64,000 bases of DNA from Pseudomonas panipatensis (GCF_900099785.1 NZ_FNDS01000012.1:95916-159915); one strand, 5' to 3'. Counted from the first letter of the stretch, positions 9,406-18,674 are shown. Notes: generated from the letters alone by a model not told the origin. Numbers and translations are program-made.

Positions 9406-10842
9406 ATGCTGGTTCCCGTGATTCTTTCCGGCGGCGCCGGAACGCGTCTGTGGCCGGTATCCCGCGAGGGGCAGCCAAAGCCCTTCATGCTTCTGCCGGA
9501 TGGCCAGACGCTGTTGCACAAGACCTATCGTCGCGCGGCTGGCTTGCTGGCTGGCGGCGGTGAGATCGTCACGGTGACCAACCGTGATTACTACTTCCAG
9601 AGCAAGGATCATTTCCAGGCCGCCAAGCTGGCCCAGCGCGGCCATTTCGTGCTGGAGCCCTGCGGGCGCAATACCGCGCCGGCGATCGCCATGGCGGCGC
9701 TGGCCATCCGCGATCGGCTGGGTGACGAGGCGACGCTGGTGGTGATGCCGGCGGATCACCTGATCCGCGATGTCGAGGCCTTCGCTCGGGCGGTCGAGCA
9801 CGCCCAGGCGCTGGCCGCCAGCGGCCATCTGGTGACCTTCGGCGTGGTTCCGAGCGCGCCTGAGACCGGCTTCGGCTACATCGAAATGGGCGATGAGCTG
9901 GATGATCGGCAAGGCGCCAAGGTTCTGCGTTTCGTGGAAAAGCCGGATCTGGAAACCGCCCGGCGCTTCCTCGACAGCGGCAAGTTCCTCTGGAACTCCG
10001 GGATGTTCTGCTTCACCGTCGGCACCCTGCTCAGTGAGCTCGAGCGGCATGCGCCGGAGCTGTTCGCCTGCGCCCTGGCCTGCCATGCCGCCAGCCCCAC
10101 CGACGAGGCGGGTAGCGTGTTGCAGCAGGAACTCAGTAGCGAGCATTTCGCCGCTTTCCCGGACATTTCCATCGACTATGCGTTGATGGAGCGCTCCGAG
10201 CGGGTAGCGGTCATTCCCGCCGCTTTCGATTGGAGCGACATCGGCTCCTGGAATGCCTTGAGCGCCCTGGTCGAGCCGGATGCACAGAACAACCGCGCCG
10301 CGGCCGACGCGGTCTTCGTCGATACGCAGAATACCTATGTGCAGAGCGAGAGCCGGCTGATTGCCACGGTCGGGGTTTCCGACCTGATCGTGATCGACAC
10401 CGCCGACGCCATCCTGGTCTCCCACGCCGACCGGGCGCAGGACGTGCGCAAAGTGGTCAAGCAGCTGAAGGATAGCGAGCACGAGGCCTATCGCCTGCAT
10501 CGCACCGTCAGCCGTCCCTGGGGAACCTACACGGTGCTGGAGGAGGGGCCGCGCTTCAAGATCAAGCGCATCGTGGTCAAGCCGGGTGCCTCCCTGTCCC
10601 TGCAGATGCACCACCATCGCAGCGAGCACTGGATCGTGGTGCGCGGCATGGCCAAGGTCACCAATGGCGATGGCGTACGCTTGGTGAACAGCAACGAGTC
10701 GACCTATATCGCTGCCGGGCACAAACATCGCCTGGAGAATCCGGGGGTCATCGATCTGGTGATGATCGAAGTGCAGAGCGGCGAGTATCTGGGAGAGGAC
10801 GATATCGTCCGCTTCGAGGACCAGTACGGCAGGGCCCTTTGA
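9406..10842 (+). CDS. wbpW: Bifunctional phosphomannose isomerase / GDP-mannose pyrophosphorylase
   Basis: The 478 aa protein makes mannose-6-phosphate from fructose-6-phosphate and GDP-mannose from mannose-1-phosphate and GTP, feeding Gmd. The N-terminal nucleotidyltransferase starts at once with S-G-G-A-G-T-R-L-W-P-V-S-R (residues 8-20) and has P-K-P-F and F-V-E-K-P-D. The C-terminal type II isomerase cupin shows R-P-W-G-T-Y, Q-M-H-H-H-R-S-E-H-W and G-H-K-H-R-L-E-N-P-G, with metal-binding His/Glu. The ATG at 9406 is five bases after gmd; a longer upstream frame is only an extension through gmd. AlgA and WbpA-linked paralogs exist in Pseudomonas, but the operon position identifies WbpW. Confidence 0.93.
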   Translation: MLVPVILSGGAGTRLWPVSREGQPKPFMLLPDGQTLLHKTYRRAAGLLAGGGEIVTVTNRDYYFQSKDHFQAAKLAQRGHFVLEPCGRNTAPAIAMAALAIRDRLGDEATLVVMPADHLIRDVEAFARAVEHAQALAASGHLVTFGVVPSAPETGFGYIEMGDELDDRQGAKVLRFVEKPDLETARRFLDSGKFLWNSGMFCFTVGTLLSELERHAPELFACALACHAASPTDEAGSVLQQELSSEHFAAFPDISIDYALMERSERVAVIPAAFDWSDIGSWNALSALVEPDAQNNRAAADAVFVDTQNTYVQSESRLIATVGVSDLIVIDTADAILVSHADRAQDVRKVVKQLKDSEHEAYRLHRTVSRPWGTYTVLEEGPRFKIKRIVVKPGASLSLQMHHHRSEHWIVVRGMAKVTNGDGVRLVNSNESTYIAAGHKHRLENPGVIDLVMIEVQSGEYLGEDDIVRFEDQYGRAL

Positions 10843-11639
10843 TGTTGCTGAGGATGTTCAAGGGTGCGTGGCAGTACCGCGGCTTCATCGTTGGTAGCGT
10901 ACGCAGGGAGTTCGAGTCGCGTTACCGCGGCTCGATTCTGGGTGCGGCCTGGACCGTGCTCAATCCACTGGCGATGATCCTGGTGTACACGGTGATCTTC
11001 TCCGAAGTGATGCGTGCCCGCTTGCCCGGCGTGGACGACAAGCTGGCGTACAGCGTGTTCCTCTGCTCCGGCCTGCTCACCTGGGGGCTGTTCGCTGAGG
11101 TGGTTTCCCGCAGCCTGACGATGTTTCTGGACAATGCGAATCTGCTGAAGAAGCTCAATTTCCCGCGCATCTGCTTGCCGTTGGTGAGCGTCAGCAATGC
11201 GCTGCTGAACTTCATGATCATCTTTGCGCTGTTCTGCGGATTCCTGGTGATCAGCGGGCGTCTGCCGGGCATCGCGCTCCTGGCTTTCCCGGCCCTGCTG
11301 TTCCTCCAGTTGACCTTCGCCGCCGGGCTGGGGATGTTGCTCGGGCTGCTCAATGTTTTCTTCCGCGATGTCGGGCAGATGTTCGGGATCGTCCTGCAGT
11401 TCTGGTTCTGGTTCACCCCCATCGTCTACCCGCTGAGCATTCTGCCGGAACCGATTCGCCGGCTGGTCCAGCTCAATCCGCTTACCGCCCTGATCCAGTC
11501 TTACCAGGACCTGTTTCTCTTTGGGCGCTGGCCGGAGTGGTTGCATCTGTTGCCCCTGGTGCTCATCGCGGCCGTGGTGTGTGGTCTGGCGCTGCTGCTG
11601 TTTCGCAGTCGCTCGGGTGAAATGGTGGATGAACTCTGA
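10842..11639 (+). CDS. wzm: ABC-2 type polysaccharide exporter, membrane subunit
   Basis: The 265 aa inner-membrane permease forms the channel that flips the finished D-rhamnan on undecaprenyl diphosphate to the periplasm, together with Wzt. The N-terminal amphipathic part leads into R-Y-R-G-S-I-L-G-A-A-W-T-V-L-N-P, the signature of ABC-2 polysaccharide/polyol exporters. Six hydrophobic helices follow, and W-F-W-F-T-P-I-V-Y-P lies before the last pair. The ATG at 10842 shares its A with the wbpW stop (TGATG); a TTG one codon earlier is less likely. The stop overlaps the wzt start by one base. Confidence 0.93.
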   Translation: MLLRMFKGAWQYRGFIVGSVRREFESRYRGSILGAAWTVLNPLAMILVYTVIFSEVMRARLPGVDDKLAYSVFLCSGLLTWGLFAEVVSRSLTMFLDNANLLKKLNFPRICLPLVSVSNALLNFMIIFALFCGFLVISGRLPGIALLAFPALLFLQLTFAAGLGMLLGLLNVFFRDVGQMFGIVLQFWFWFTPIVYPLSILPEPIRRLVQLNPLTALIQSYQDLFLFGRWPEWLHLLPLVLIAAVVCGLALLLFRSRSGEMVDEL

Positions 11640-12901
11640 TGGGACACATTCGAATTCACCAGCTCGGCAAGGCCTACCGGCAGTACCCGTCGCGTTGGGC
11701 GCGTTTGCGTGAATGGCTGACGCCCGGCGGCCAGCCAAGGCATCAGCAGAAGTGGGTGCTGCAGGGGATCGAGCTGGACATCCAGCCAGGCGAAGCGGTC
11801 GGGATAGTCGGCTCCAACGGCGCCGGCAAGAGTACCCTGCTGAAAATCATCACCGGGACCACCATGCCCACCTGCGGTAGCTGCAGCGTCGGTGGCCAGG
11901 TATCGGCGTTGCTGGAACTGGGCATGGGCTTCCACCCGGAATTCACTGGTCGGCAGAACGTTTTCATGGCCTCGCAGCTCTTGGGCCTGCAGCGCTATGA
12001 GATCGAAGCCTTGATGCCGTCGATCGAGGCGTTCGCGGAAATAGGCGACGCCATCGACCAGCCCGTGCGCACTTACTCCAGCGGCATGCAGATGCGCCTG
12101 GCGTTCAGCGTGGCGACGGCCCGCCGCCCCGATGTCCTGATCGTCGACGAAGCTCTCTCGGTGGGGGATGCCTACTTCCAGCACAAGAGCTTCGAGCGCA
12201 TTCGTAGCTTCCGCCGGGATGGCACCACGCTGCTGATCGTTTCCCATGATCGCTTCGCCATCCAGTCGATCTGCGATCGAGCCGTGCTTCTGGAGTTCGG
12301 CCAAGTCGCCATGCAGGGCGACCCGGAAATGGTCATGGACTACTACCACGCGCGCATGGGCGACGGTCTCAACCAGTTGGTGCGGCAGGAGATGCTGGCC
12401 AACGGCAAGACCCGCACCATCTCCGGCACCGGCGAAGTCGAAGTCGATTCCGTTCGACTGCTGGACGCCCACGGCGAGCCCACCGAGGTGGTCGAAGTGG
12501 GGCATGACGTGGTGCTCGAAGTAGCCGTCAGCGTGAACAAGGACATCGACCGATTGGTGCTGGGGTTCATGCTCAAGGACCGCCTTGGCCAAGCCATGTA
12601 CGGCATCAACTCCCATCGCCTGAAGCAGGAGCTCAGGGACCTCAAGGTCGGCGAGCGGATCCTCTACCGCTATGCCTTCCCCATGCGCCTGGGCCAGGGC
12701 AACTATTCGGTCTCGCTGAGCCTGTCGAAGCTCGATTCGCACCTGGACGGCAACTATGAATGGCGCGACTGCGCGATGATCTTCCATGTGGTCAACAGCA
12801 CCCGGGAGAACTTCATCGGCTACTCCTGGCTGGGCGCCGAGCTGACCGTCGACCGCGGTCTTCGGTCTGGGGAACAGGAACTGATGCGGAGTCTTTCGTG
12901 A
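11639..12901 (+). CDS. wzt: ABC polysaccharide exporter ATPase with C-terminal glycan-binding domain
   Basis: The 420 aa protein powers D-rhamnan export with Wzm. The ATPase domain (about 1-240) has Walker A G-S-N-G-A-G-K-S, signature Y-S-S-G-M-Q-M-R-L, Walker B V-L-I-V-D-E and the switch region I-V-S-H-D. An extra domain follows (about 250-420). It matches the Wzt-C beta-sandwich that in other O-antigen exporters recognises the modified non-reducing end of the finished chain. Its presence suggests that chain length is set by a terminal modification, which makes the nearby methyltransferase gene a candidate capping enzyme (inference). The start codon overlaps the wzm stop. Confidence 0.93.
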   Translation: MGHIRIHQLGKAYRQYPSRWARLREWLTPGGQPRHQQKWVLQGIELDIQPGEAVGIVGSNGAGKSTLLKIITGTTMPTCGSCSVGGQVSALLELGMGFHPEFTGRQNVFMASQLLGLQRYEIEALMPSIEAFAEIGDAIDQPVRTYSSGMQMRLAFSVATARRPDVLIVDEALSVGDAYFQHKSFERIRSFRRDGTTLLIVSHDRFAIQSICDRAVLLEFGQVAMQGDPEMVMDYYHARMGDGLNQLVRQEMLANGKTRTISGTGEVEVDSVRLLDAHGEPTEVVEVGHDVVLEVAVSVNKDIDRLVLGFMLKDRLGQAMYGINSHRLKQELRDLKVGERILYRYAFPMRLGQGNYSVSLSLSKLDSHLDGNYEWRDCAMIFHVVNSTRENFIGYSWLGAELTVDRGLRSGEQELMRSLS

Positions 12902-14286
12902 CGCGCCTACTCGTCGAGTGCACCTATGTCTTCGAGCACCCCGATGTGAACTCGGGGATTCAGCGGGTCGTCCGTAACGTCATCCGTCACCTCGGCGAGG
13001 TCAGCTCGGACGCCGAATGCATCCCGGTGGTCTTTGCCCGTGGGCAAATGCACCGGGTGTTGCATCTCGCGCCCTTGTCCGGCAAGTCATTGCCCTGGCA
13101 CAGCCGGATGCGCATCGCCCTGGAGCAACTGCGCAACACCTACTGGATGTGGCACGCGCGCCTCGATCGACGCTGGCCGATGAACCGCTCGCGGAATGCG
13201 CGGCGCGTACTCTACGTGCTGTGCAAGCTGGCCAGCCTGGCGATTACCCTGCCGTTGCGCGTTGCCCTCTTCGCGTCACGCAACCATGTGGTGCCGGAGC
13301 GCATGAGCCCACTGGAAATCCAGCCGGGAGACCAGTTGCTGTTGCTCGACTCGTCCTGGCATGCCGACTTTTTCCCGGTCGCCGAGCGGCTGAAGGCGCA
13401 GGGGGTGGGCATCGTGTCGGTGATCTACGACCTGATTCCCACGACCCACCCGCAGTTCTGCGACGCCGGCTTGGTCCGGGTCTTCGACCACTGGTTCGAC
13501 TGGATCGCCGAAATGGCCGATGGCTTCATCTGCATTTCCACCACCATTCGCGACCAGGTGCGCGACGAGATCGTCCGCCGTCGCGGCGAGAAGGCTGCCC
13601 AGCGCCTCTGGTTCGAGCATTTCTACCTGGGCTCCGAGCTCGACCTGGTGGATCAGACCTCCCGGCTTGACCCGCAGCTTGTGCAAATGTTCGACGCGGG
13701 TGCGCCTGTCTACTTGATGGTCAGTACCATCGAGCCGCGCAAGAACCACGGCTACCTGCTGGATGCCTTCGAGCGTCTGTGGGCGCGTGGTTCTGCGGTG
13801 CGCCTGTGCATCATCGGTCGGGTGGGCTGGAAGTGCGATGAGCTGATGGCGCGGATTCGCCGGCATCCCGAGTTGAACAAGCGTCTTTTCGTGTTCAACA
13901 AGCTCAATGACCGCGGCCTGGAGCATGCCTACGCCAATGCCCGCGCCCTGGTCTTCCCTTCCTTCGTCGAGGGCTTCGGGCTGCCGCTGGTCGAAGCGAT
14001 GCAGCGCCAGTTGCCGGTCATGGCCAGCGATATCCCGGTGTTCCGCGAGATCGGCGGAGAATTCATGGCCTATTTCGACCTGGCACAGCCGCAGACGCTG
14101 GCGGATCTGGTGGAGCGTTTCGAGGCGAGCGGCGCTTTCCCGGCGGCGCGCGACGTTTCCGAGTGGCGCTGGATCGGCTGGCGCGAAGCCAGTCAGCAGT
14201 TGATCGACCGCGTGCTGGGCGCGCTGAGGCCGAAGCGTCGGCCTGAGCCCGCGGAGCAGGGGGAGCCGCATGCGGGTTGCACTTAA
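12898..14286 (+). CDS. wbpX: D-rhamnosyltransferase WbpX
   Basis: The 462 aa GT-B enzyme (GT4-like) extends the common polysaccharide antigen with D-rhamnose from GDP-D-rhamnose. The GTG at 12898 overlaps the wzt stop (GTGA) and gives the WbpX N-terminus, which has V-E-C-T-Y-V-F-E-H-P then S-G-I-Q-R-V-V-R-N; the frame stays open upstream but only as wzt overlap. The C-terminal domain shows S-T-I-E-P-R-K-N-H, R-V-G-W and F-P-S-F-V-E-G-F-G-L-P-L-V-E-A, including the E-x7-E catalytic/donor motif. Its last 17 bases overlap wbpY. Assignment rests on the conserved gene order and the N-terminal block. Confidence 0.9.
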   Translation: MTRLLVECTYVFEHPDVNSGIQRVVRNVIRHLGEVSSDAECIPVVFARGQMHRVLHLAPLSGKSLPWHSRMRIALEQLRNTYWMWHARLDRRWPMNRSRNARRVLYVLCKLASLAITLPLRVALFASRNHVVPERMSPLEIQPGDQLLLLDSSWHADFFPVAERLKAQGVGIVSVIYDLIPTTHPQFCDAGLVRVFDHWFDWIAEMADGFICISTTIRDQVRDEIVRRRGEKAAQRLWFEHFYLGSELDLVDQTSRLDPQLVQMFDAGAPVYLMVSTIEPRKNHGYLLDAFERLWARGSAVRLCIIGRVGWKCDELMARIRRHPELNKRLFVFNKLNDRGLEHAYANARALVFPSFVEGFGLPLVEAMQRQLPVMASDIPVFREIGGEFMAYFDLAQPQTLADLVERFEASGAFPAARDVSEWRWIGWREASQQLIDRVLGALRPKRRPEPAEQGEPHAGCT

Positions 14287-15403
14287 TGCACGCATCCTGC
14301 AGGCACCGCGAACCGGGATCGGCCAATACGTCGCGGCCTTGTCCGAGGCGCTGGGGTCGCTCGGGGATATCGAACTCGATTATTTCCATGGTTGGGGCTG
14401 GGGAGCCGATCTTCCGCAGGCGGCGTTACCCGGCTATTCGCGCTGGAGCGCTTTGGCCAAGCAGGTACCCGGCGCCTACCGCATTCGTCGTTGGCTGGAA
14501 CAGGGACGGTTCGAGCGCGGGCTGCGTCGGCGTCGGGTCGATCTGTACCACGAGCCGAGCCTGTGGCCGCTGGACTTCGATGGGCCCATGGTGATGACCC
14601 TGCATGACCTGACCCATGTGCGCTACCCCGAAACCCAGCCGCGCGACCGCCTGGCGGAGATCGAGCGGCGCGTCGGCGAGGGCGTGGGGCGGGCCAGCAG
14701 AATCCTGACTGACTCACATTTCGTGGCTGACGAGATACGCGCGCACTTTGGTCTGCCGGAGCAGCGGGTGGTGGTCGCCCCCCTGGGTTATGCGCCGCGT
14801 TTTCACCCTCGTTCCGCCGAGGCTCTGCGCGACACGCTGGCGCCGTTCGGGCTGGCGGCGGGCGGCTACCTGCTCTGCGTCGGAACCCTGGAGCCGCGCA
14901 AGAACCTCGAACTCGCTCTGCGCGCGTACCTGCGGCTTCCGGCTGTGCTGCGCGCTCGTTTTCCGCTGCTGATCGCCGGCATGCCAGGCTGGCGCAGCGA
15001 GCAGTTGAATGCCACTCTGGGGCCGGCACTGGCGTCGGGTCAGGTGCGGCTGCTGGGCTACCAGAGCGATCAAGTCCTCGCCGAGTTGCTTGCCGGTGCG
15101 CGCCTGCTGCTGTTCCCGTCGCGCTACGAGGGATTCGGGCTGCCGGTACTGGAGGCGATGGCCAGCGGCGTACCGGTAGTGCTCGCGCGTACCTCATCGC
15201 TGCCGGAAGTGGCTGGAGAGGCCGGGTGTTTCGTCGCTCCTGACGATGACGAGGCGATGGCCGAGGCCATGCTGCGGCTGCTGGAGGACGACGAGGAGTG
15301 GGGCCGCCGCCGGTCGCTGGGGCTGCGCCGGGCCGAAGCGTTCAGTTGGAGCGCCTGTGCGCGAATTACCGCCGATACTTATCGCCAAGCCATGGGGGAT
15401 TGA
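14270..15403 (+). CDS. wbpY: D-rhamnosyltransferase WbpY
   Basis: The 377 aa GT4-type glycosyltransferase of the D-rhamnan operon starts at ATG 14270, inside the last codons of wbpX. It opens with M-R-V-A-L-N-A-R and P-R-T-G-I-G-Q-Y, a glycine loop near the acceptor site. The donor domain has G-T-L-E-P-R-K-N and F-P-S-R-Y-E-G-F-G-L-P-V-L-E-A (E-x7-E). Work on P. aeruginosa shows that WbpX, WbpY and WbpZ together build the alpha-linked D-rhamnose repeat, with WbpZ acting first. Its stop abuts the wbpZ start with no gap. Confidence 0.9.
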   Translation: MRVALNARILQAPRTGIGQYVAALSEALGSLGDIELDYFHGWGWGADLPQAALPGYSRWSALAKQVPGAYRIRRWLEQGRFERGLRRRRVDLYHEPSLWPLDFDGPMVMTLHDLTHVRYPETQPRDRLAEIERRVGEGVGRASRILTDSHFVADEIRAHFGLPEQRVVVAPLGYAPRFHPRSAEALRDTLAPFGLAAGGYLLCVGTLEPRKNLELALRAYLRLPAVLRARFPLLIAGMPGWRSEQLNATLGPALASGQVRLLGYQSDQVLAELLAGARLLLFPSRYEGFGLPVLEAMASGVPVVLARTSSLPEVAGEAGCFVAPDDDEAMAEAMLRLLEDDEEWGRRRSLGLRRAEAFSWSACARITADTYRQAMGD

Positions 15404-16552
15404 ATGCGAATTCTGCATTTCTTCAAGACCTACCTGCCCGACTCGGTTGGCGGTATCGAACAAGTCATCAATCAGCTATGCCGCAGTGGCGCTGCGCATG
15501 GGATCGACAATCAGGTCCTGACGCTGAGCGCCAACCCCGAGCCTGCGGTGCTGGAAGTCGATGGTCATCGTGTGCACCGCGCTCGCCTCGACCTGCAGAT
15601 CGCCTCGACGGGGTTTTCCTATAGCGTGCTGGCGCGCTTCCGCGAACTGGCCGCCCAGGCGGATATCATCAACTTTCACTTTCCCTGGCCATTCATGGAC
15701 CTGGTGCACTTCGCGTCGGGGATCCGCAAGCCAATGGTGGTGACCTACCATTCGGACATCGTGCGGCAGCGCCATTTGCTCAAGCTTTACCAGCCGCTGA
15801 TGCACCGCTTCCTGGGACGTGCCGATCGCATAGTGGCGGCGTCGCCCAACTACCTCGCCAGCAGCGAAGTGCTGTGTCGCTACAGGTCCAAGACCGAAGT
15901 GATTCCCTACGGATTGGACAAGTCGGGCTATCCACAGCCGGGTGATGAGCGGCTGGAACACTGGCGAAGGCAGGTTGGCGATGGCTTCTTCCTGTTCGTC
16001 GGGGTGATGCGCTACTACAAGGGGCTACACATCCTGCTGGAGGCTGTCCAGGGGACGGGGCTTCCGGTGGTGGTAGTGGGTGCCGGGCCGCTGGAGCAGC
16101 AATTGAAGGCGCAGGCGGCGGCGCTGGGTGTCGAGAGCCATGTCCGCTTCCTCGGGCGTGTCAGCGAGGAGGACAAGGTTGCCTTGCTGCAGTTGAGTCG
16201 GGCCATCGTCTTCCCTTCCCACCTGCGCTCAGAGGCCTTCGGCATTTCCTTGCTGGAAGGGGCCATGTACGGCAAGCCGATGATTTCCAGCGAAATTGGC
16301 ACCGGGACCAGCTACATCAATGCGCACGGGCTGACCGGCCTGGTCGTGCCGCCCAGCGACCCGCAGGCGTTTCGTGAGGCGATGCGTTGGCTCTGGGAGA
16401 ATCCTGTCGCTGCGACAGCGATGGGCGAGCACGCGGAAGCGCGCTATCGGGAACTGTTCACGGCCGAAGCCATGGGGCGCCGTTGGGCCGACCTATACCG
16501 CGAACTGCTGGCCGAGAAGGCCGTATCCATACAGAAAGGCCGCTCAATCTAG
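15404..16552 (+). CDS. wbpZ: D-rhamnosyltransferase WbpZ
   Basis: The 382 aa GT4 enzyme is proposed to add the first D-rhamnose to the GlcNAc primer on undecaprenyl diphosphate. The N-terminus (M-R-I-L-H-F-F-K-T-Y) and G-G-I-E-Q-V-I form the usual GT-B glycine loop. The donor half shows F-V-G-V-M-R-Y-Y-K-G and H-L-R-S-E-A-F-G-I-S-L-L-E-G (E-x7-E). It is the last gene of the operon; its final codons and stop lie inside the terminator hairpin at 16535-16560. Length and gene position agree with P. aeruginosa WbpZ. Confidence 0.92.
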   Translation: MRILHFFKTYLPDSVGGIEQVINQLCRSGAAHGIDNQVLTLSANPEPAVLEVDGHRVHRARLDLQIASTGFSYSVLARFRELAAQADIINFHFPWPFMDLVHFASGIRKPMVVTYHSDIVRQRHLLKLYQPLMHRFLGRADRIVAASPNYLASSEVLCRYRSKTEVIPYGLDKSGYPQPGDERLEHWRRQVGDGFFLFVGVMRYYKGLHILLEAVQGTGLPVVVVGAGPLEQQLKAQAAALGVESHVRFLGRVSEEDKVALLQLSRAIVFPSHLRSEAFGISLLEGAMYGKPMISSEIGTGTSYINAHGLTGLVVPPSDPQAFREAMRWLWENPVAATAMGEHAEARYRELFTAEAMGRRWADLYRELLAEKAVSIQKGRSI

Positions 16553-16560
16553 CGGCCTTT
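16535..16560 (+). terminator. Intrinsic terminator of the rmd-wbpZ operon, overlapping the wbpZ stop codon
   Basis: A perfect 10-bp stem (AAAGGCCGCT at 16535-16544 pairing with AGCGGCCTTT at 16551-16560) encloses a six-base loop that contains the first base of the TAG stop. The stem begins with AAA and ends with TTT, so the U-run is part of the stem. The last wbpZ codons therefore double as terminator sequence. Confidence 0.75.
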
Positions 16561-16613
16561 CACCAGTACAGTTTTTAACTGTCTGTATATCTCTGAACAG
16601 TTGCTGTTTTGGC

Positions 16614-16820
16614 TTAGCGCCAGAACGGCTTGTTCAGTTCTGCGTAGCGCTGGGCTTCGCTGATGCCGGCGTCGGCCAACAGGCGGGAATCCAGGCGGGC
16701 CAGTTGGCGACGGCTTTCGAGGCGACGCTGCCACAGGCGCACAGTGCCTACCAGACCACGGTGGGCGGTGGAAGAAGAACGGCTATTGCTGAAGCTGGCG
16801 GAACCGAGGGTACGTTCCAT
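16614..16820 (-). CDS. DUF1127 small arginine-rich protein
   Basis: The 68 aa basic protein has the DUF1127 pattern in its second half: W-x-R-R-x-x-x-R-R-Q-L-A-x-L-D-x-R-x-L-x-D-x-G-I-S, followed by A-E-x-x-K-P-F-W-R. Members are small regulators; some Agrobacterium and Rhodobacter members bind RNA or affect phosphate and sRNA-dependent responses, but the Pseudomonas member has no assigned role that I know of. The ATG at 16820 is chosen because a GGAAGGA lies 8-9 bases upstream; a longer frame upstream lacks family similarity. It sits between two operons and is probably monocistronic. Confidence 0.85.
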   Translation of the reverse strand: MERTLGSASFSNSRSSSTAHRGLVGTVRLWQRRLESRRQLARLDSRLLADAGISEAQRYAELNKPFWR

Positions 16821-17177
16821 GGTGTTTATCCTTCCCGCTTTTGACGGGTAGTCAGTTACTGAAGTTCTTGAGACATATGTTCTGACTTTTTGGTCAATCG
16901 AGACAGGTACAGTCGATCTAAATTGCATGGCATCAGGCATCTGTTTTAGTGAACTGTAATGCCGATTTTGGTGCGAACTGTACCGCTGCGCTCCGCTTTG
17001 GTGCGCATTCGATGGGTTTGGCGGGGGTTCTTGCGGGGGAAAACGAGGAAACAGCGGTAGGACAGGAACAGTCGAGGCGGGATAAAAAACTGTTCTGAAG
17101 TGTTTTTACGTGGTTTTTTTTGGCGTGTCCAGCCTTGCGGGCCATTCTTTGCGAAATGGCCCGCAAGGTGGCTTCCG
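16821..17177. other. Intergenic region with a 14-bp stem-loop
   Basis: No gene is seen here. The part next to the DUF1127 gene should hold its promoter. Near the right end, C-C-T-T-G-C-G-G-G-C-C-A-T-T (17133-17146) pairs perfectly with 17155-17168 around an eight-base loop. This hairpin lies just beyond the stop of the minus-strand CoA-transferase gene and probably ends or protects its transcript. On the minus strand it is followed by A-rich rather than T-rich sequence, so it is not a classical intrinsic terminator. Confidence 0.55.
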
Positions 17178-18674
17178 TCAGCTCGCGGCGAGCATGTGGC
17201 CGCGTTCTTCCAGATTGATGTGCCAGCTCAGGGCGTCGCGCAGGATATGCGGGGTGTGGCCGCCATGGGCGCAGGCTTTTTCGAAGTACTGAGTCAGCGC
17301 TTCACGGTAGGACGGGTGCACGCAGTTCTCGATGATCACCTTGGCGCGCTCGCGCGGTGCCAGGCCGCGCAGGTCGGCCAGGCCCTGTTCGGTCACCAGG
17401 ATGTCGACGTCATGCTCGGTGTGATCGACGTGGCTGACCATCGGTACCACGCTGGAGATGTTGCCGCCCTTGGCGATGGACTTGGTGACGAAGATCGCCA
17501 GGTGTGCGTTACGGGCGAAGTCGCCGGAACCGCCGATGCCGTTCATCATCTTGGTGCCGCCCACGTGGGTGGAGTTGACGTTACCGTAGATGTCGAATTC
17601 CAGCGCGGTGTTGATACCGATGATGCCCAGGCGACGCACTACTTCGGGGTGGTTGGAGATCTCCTGCGGACGCAGCACCAGCTTGTCCTTGTAGCGCTCC
17701 AGGTGATCGAAGACGTCGGCGTTGCGGCGGGTCGACAGGGTGATGGAGCTACCCGAGGCGAAACGCAGTTTGCCGGCATCGATCAGGTCGAAGGTCGAGT
17801 CCTGCAGCACTTCGGAGTACATGGTCAGGTCTTCGAACGGCGACTCGATCAGGCCGCACATCACCGCGTTGGCGATACTGCCGATGCCCGCTTGCAGCGG
17901 CGCCAGGTTCTTGGCCATGCGGCCGGCGTCCACTTCGCGCTTGAAGAAGGCGATCAGGTGGTCGGCGATCGCTTGGGTCTCGTCGTCCGGCGGCAGCACG
18001 GTGGACGGCGAATCCGGCTGGTTGTTGACGACGATGGCAACGATCTTTTCCGGCGGAATCGGGATCGCGGTGCTGCCGATGCGGTCGTCGACCTTGGTCA
18101 ACGGGATCGGCGTGCGGGTCGGCCGGTAGGTCGGGATGTAGATGTCGTGCAGGCCTTCCAGGTTGGTGTGGTGGGCCAGGTTGATCTCGACGATGACCTG
18201 CTTGGCGAAGATCGCGAAGCTGGCGGAGTTGCCCACCGAGGTGGTCGGCACGATATGGCCTTGCTCGGTGATGGCGGTGGCTTCGATCACGGCGATGTCG
18301 GGCAGCTTGAGCTGGTGGTTGCGCAGTTGCTCCACGGTTTCCGACAGGTGTTGGTCGATGAACATCACCTCGCCGGCGTTGATCGCCTTGCGCAGGGTGC
18401 TGTCGACCTGGAAGGGCATGCGCCGGGCCAGCACGCCGGCCTCGGTCAGTTGCTTGTCAAGGTCGTTGCCGAGGCTGGCGCCGGTCATCAGGCTGATCTT
18501 CAGCGGATGCTTCTTGGCGAGACGCGCCAGTGCTTCCGGCACGGCCTTGGCTTCGCCCGCGCGGGTGAAGCCGCTCATGCCGACGGTCATGCCGTCCTGG
18601 ATCAAGGCCGCAGCCTGGTCCGCAGTCATCACCTTGTCCAACAGGGAGGGCAGACGCACACGATCACGGTACAT
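17178..18674 (-). CDS. Acetyl-CoA hydrolase/transferase family protein (succinyl-CoA:acetate CoA-transferase type)
   Basis: This 498 aa cytoplasmic enzyme moves CoA between acyl groups, most likely succinyl-CoA to acetate, or removes acetyl-CoA. The N-terminal half shows V-G-M-S-G-F-T-R-A-G-E-A-K and the C-terminal half Y-S-E-V-L-Q-D-S, whose Glu fits the catalytic glutamate of this family. Further blocks are V-G-G-T-K-M-M-N-G-I-G-G-S-G-D-F-A-R-N and E-Q-G-L-A-D-L-R-G-L-A-P. The ATG at 18674 has a GAGG 8 bases upstream. Similar proteins in PAO1 lie beside the common-antigen operon, as here. Hydrolase versus transferase activity cannot be decided from sequence alone. Confidence 0.88.
   Translation of the reverse strand: MYRDRVRLPSLLDKVMTADQAAALIQDGMTVGMSGFTRAGEAKAVPEALARLAKKHPLKISLMTGASLGNDLDKQLTEAGVLARRMPFQVDSTLRKAINAGEVMFIDQHLSETVEQLRNHQLKLPDIAVIEATAITEQGHIVPTTSVGNSASFAIFAKQVIVEINLAHHTNLEGLHDIYIPTYRPTRTPIPLTKVDDRIGSTAIPIPPEKIVAIVVNNQPDSPSTVLPPDDETQAIADHLIAFFKREVDAGRMAKNLAPLQAGIGSIANAVMCGLIESPFEDLTMYSEVLQDSTFDLIDAGKLRFASGSSITLSTRRNADVFDHLERYKDKLVLRPQEISNHPEVVRRLGIIGINTALEFDIYGNVNSTHVGGTKMMNGIGGSGDFARNAHLAIFVTKSIAKGGNISSVVPMVSHVDHTEHDVDILVTEQGLADLRGLAPRERAKVIIENCVHPSYREALTQYFEKACAHGGHTPHILRDALSWHINLEERGHMLAAS

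Noticed and set aside
16583..16600. LexA-like CTGT...ACAG near the DUF1127 gene
   Set aside because: The spacer is ten bases, not the eight needed for a LexA box.
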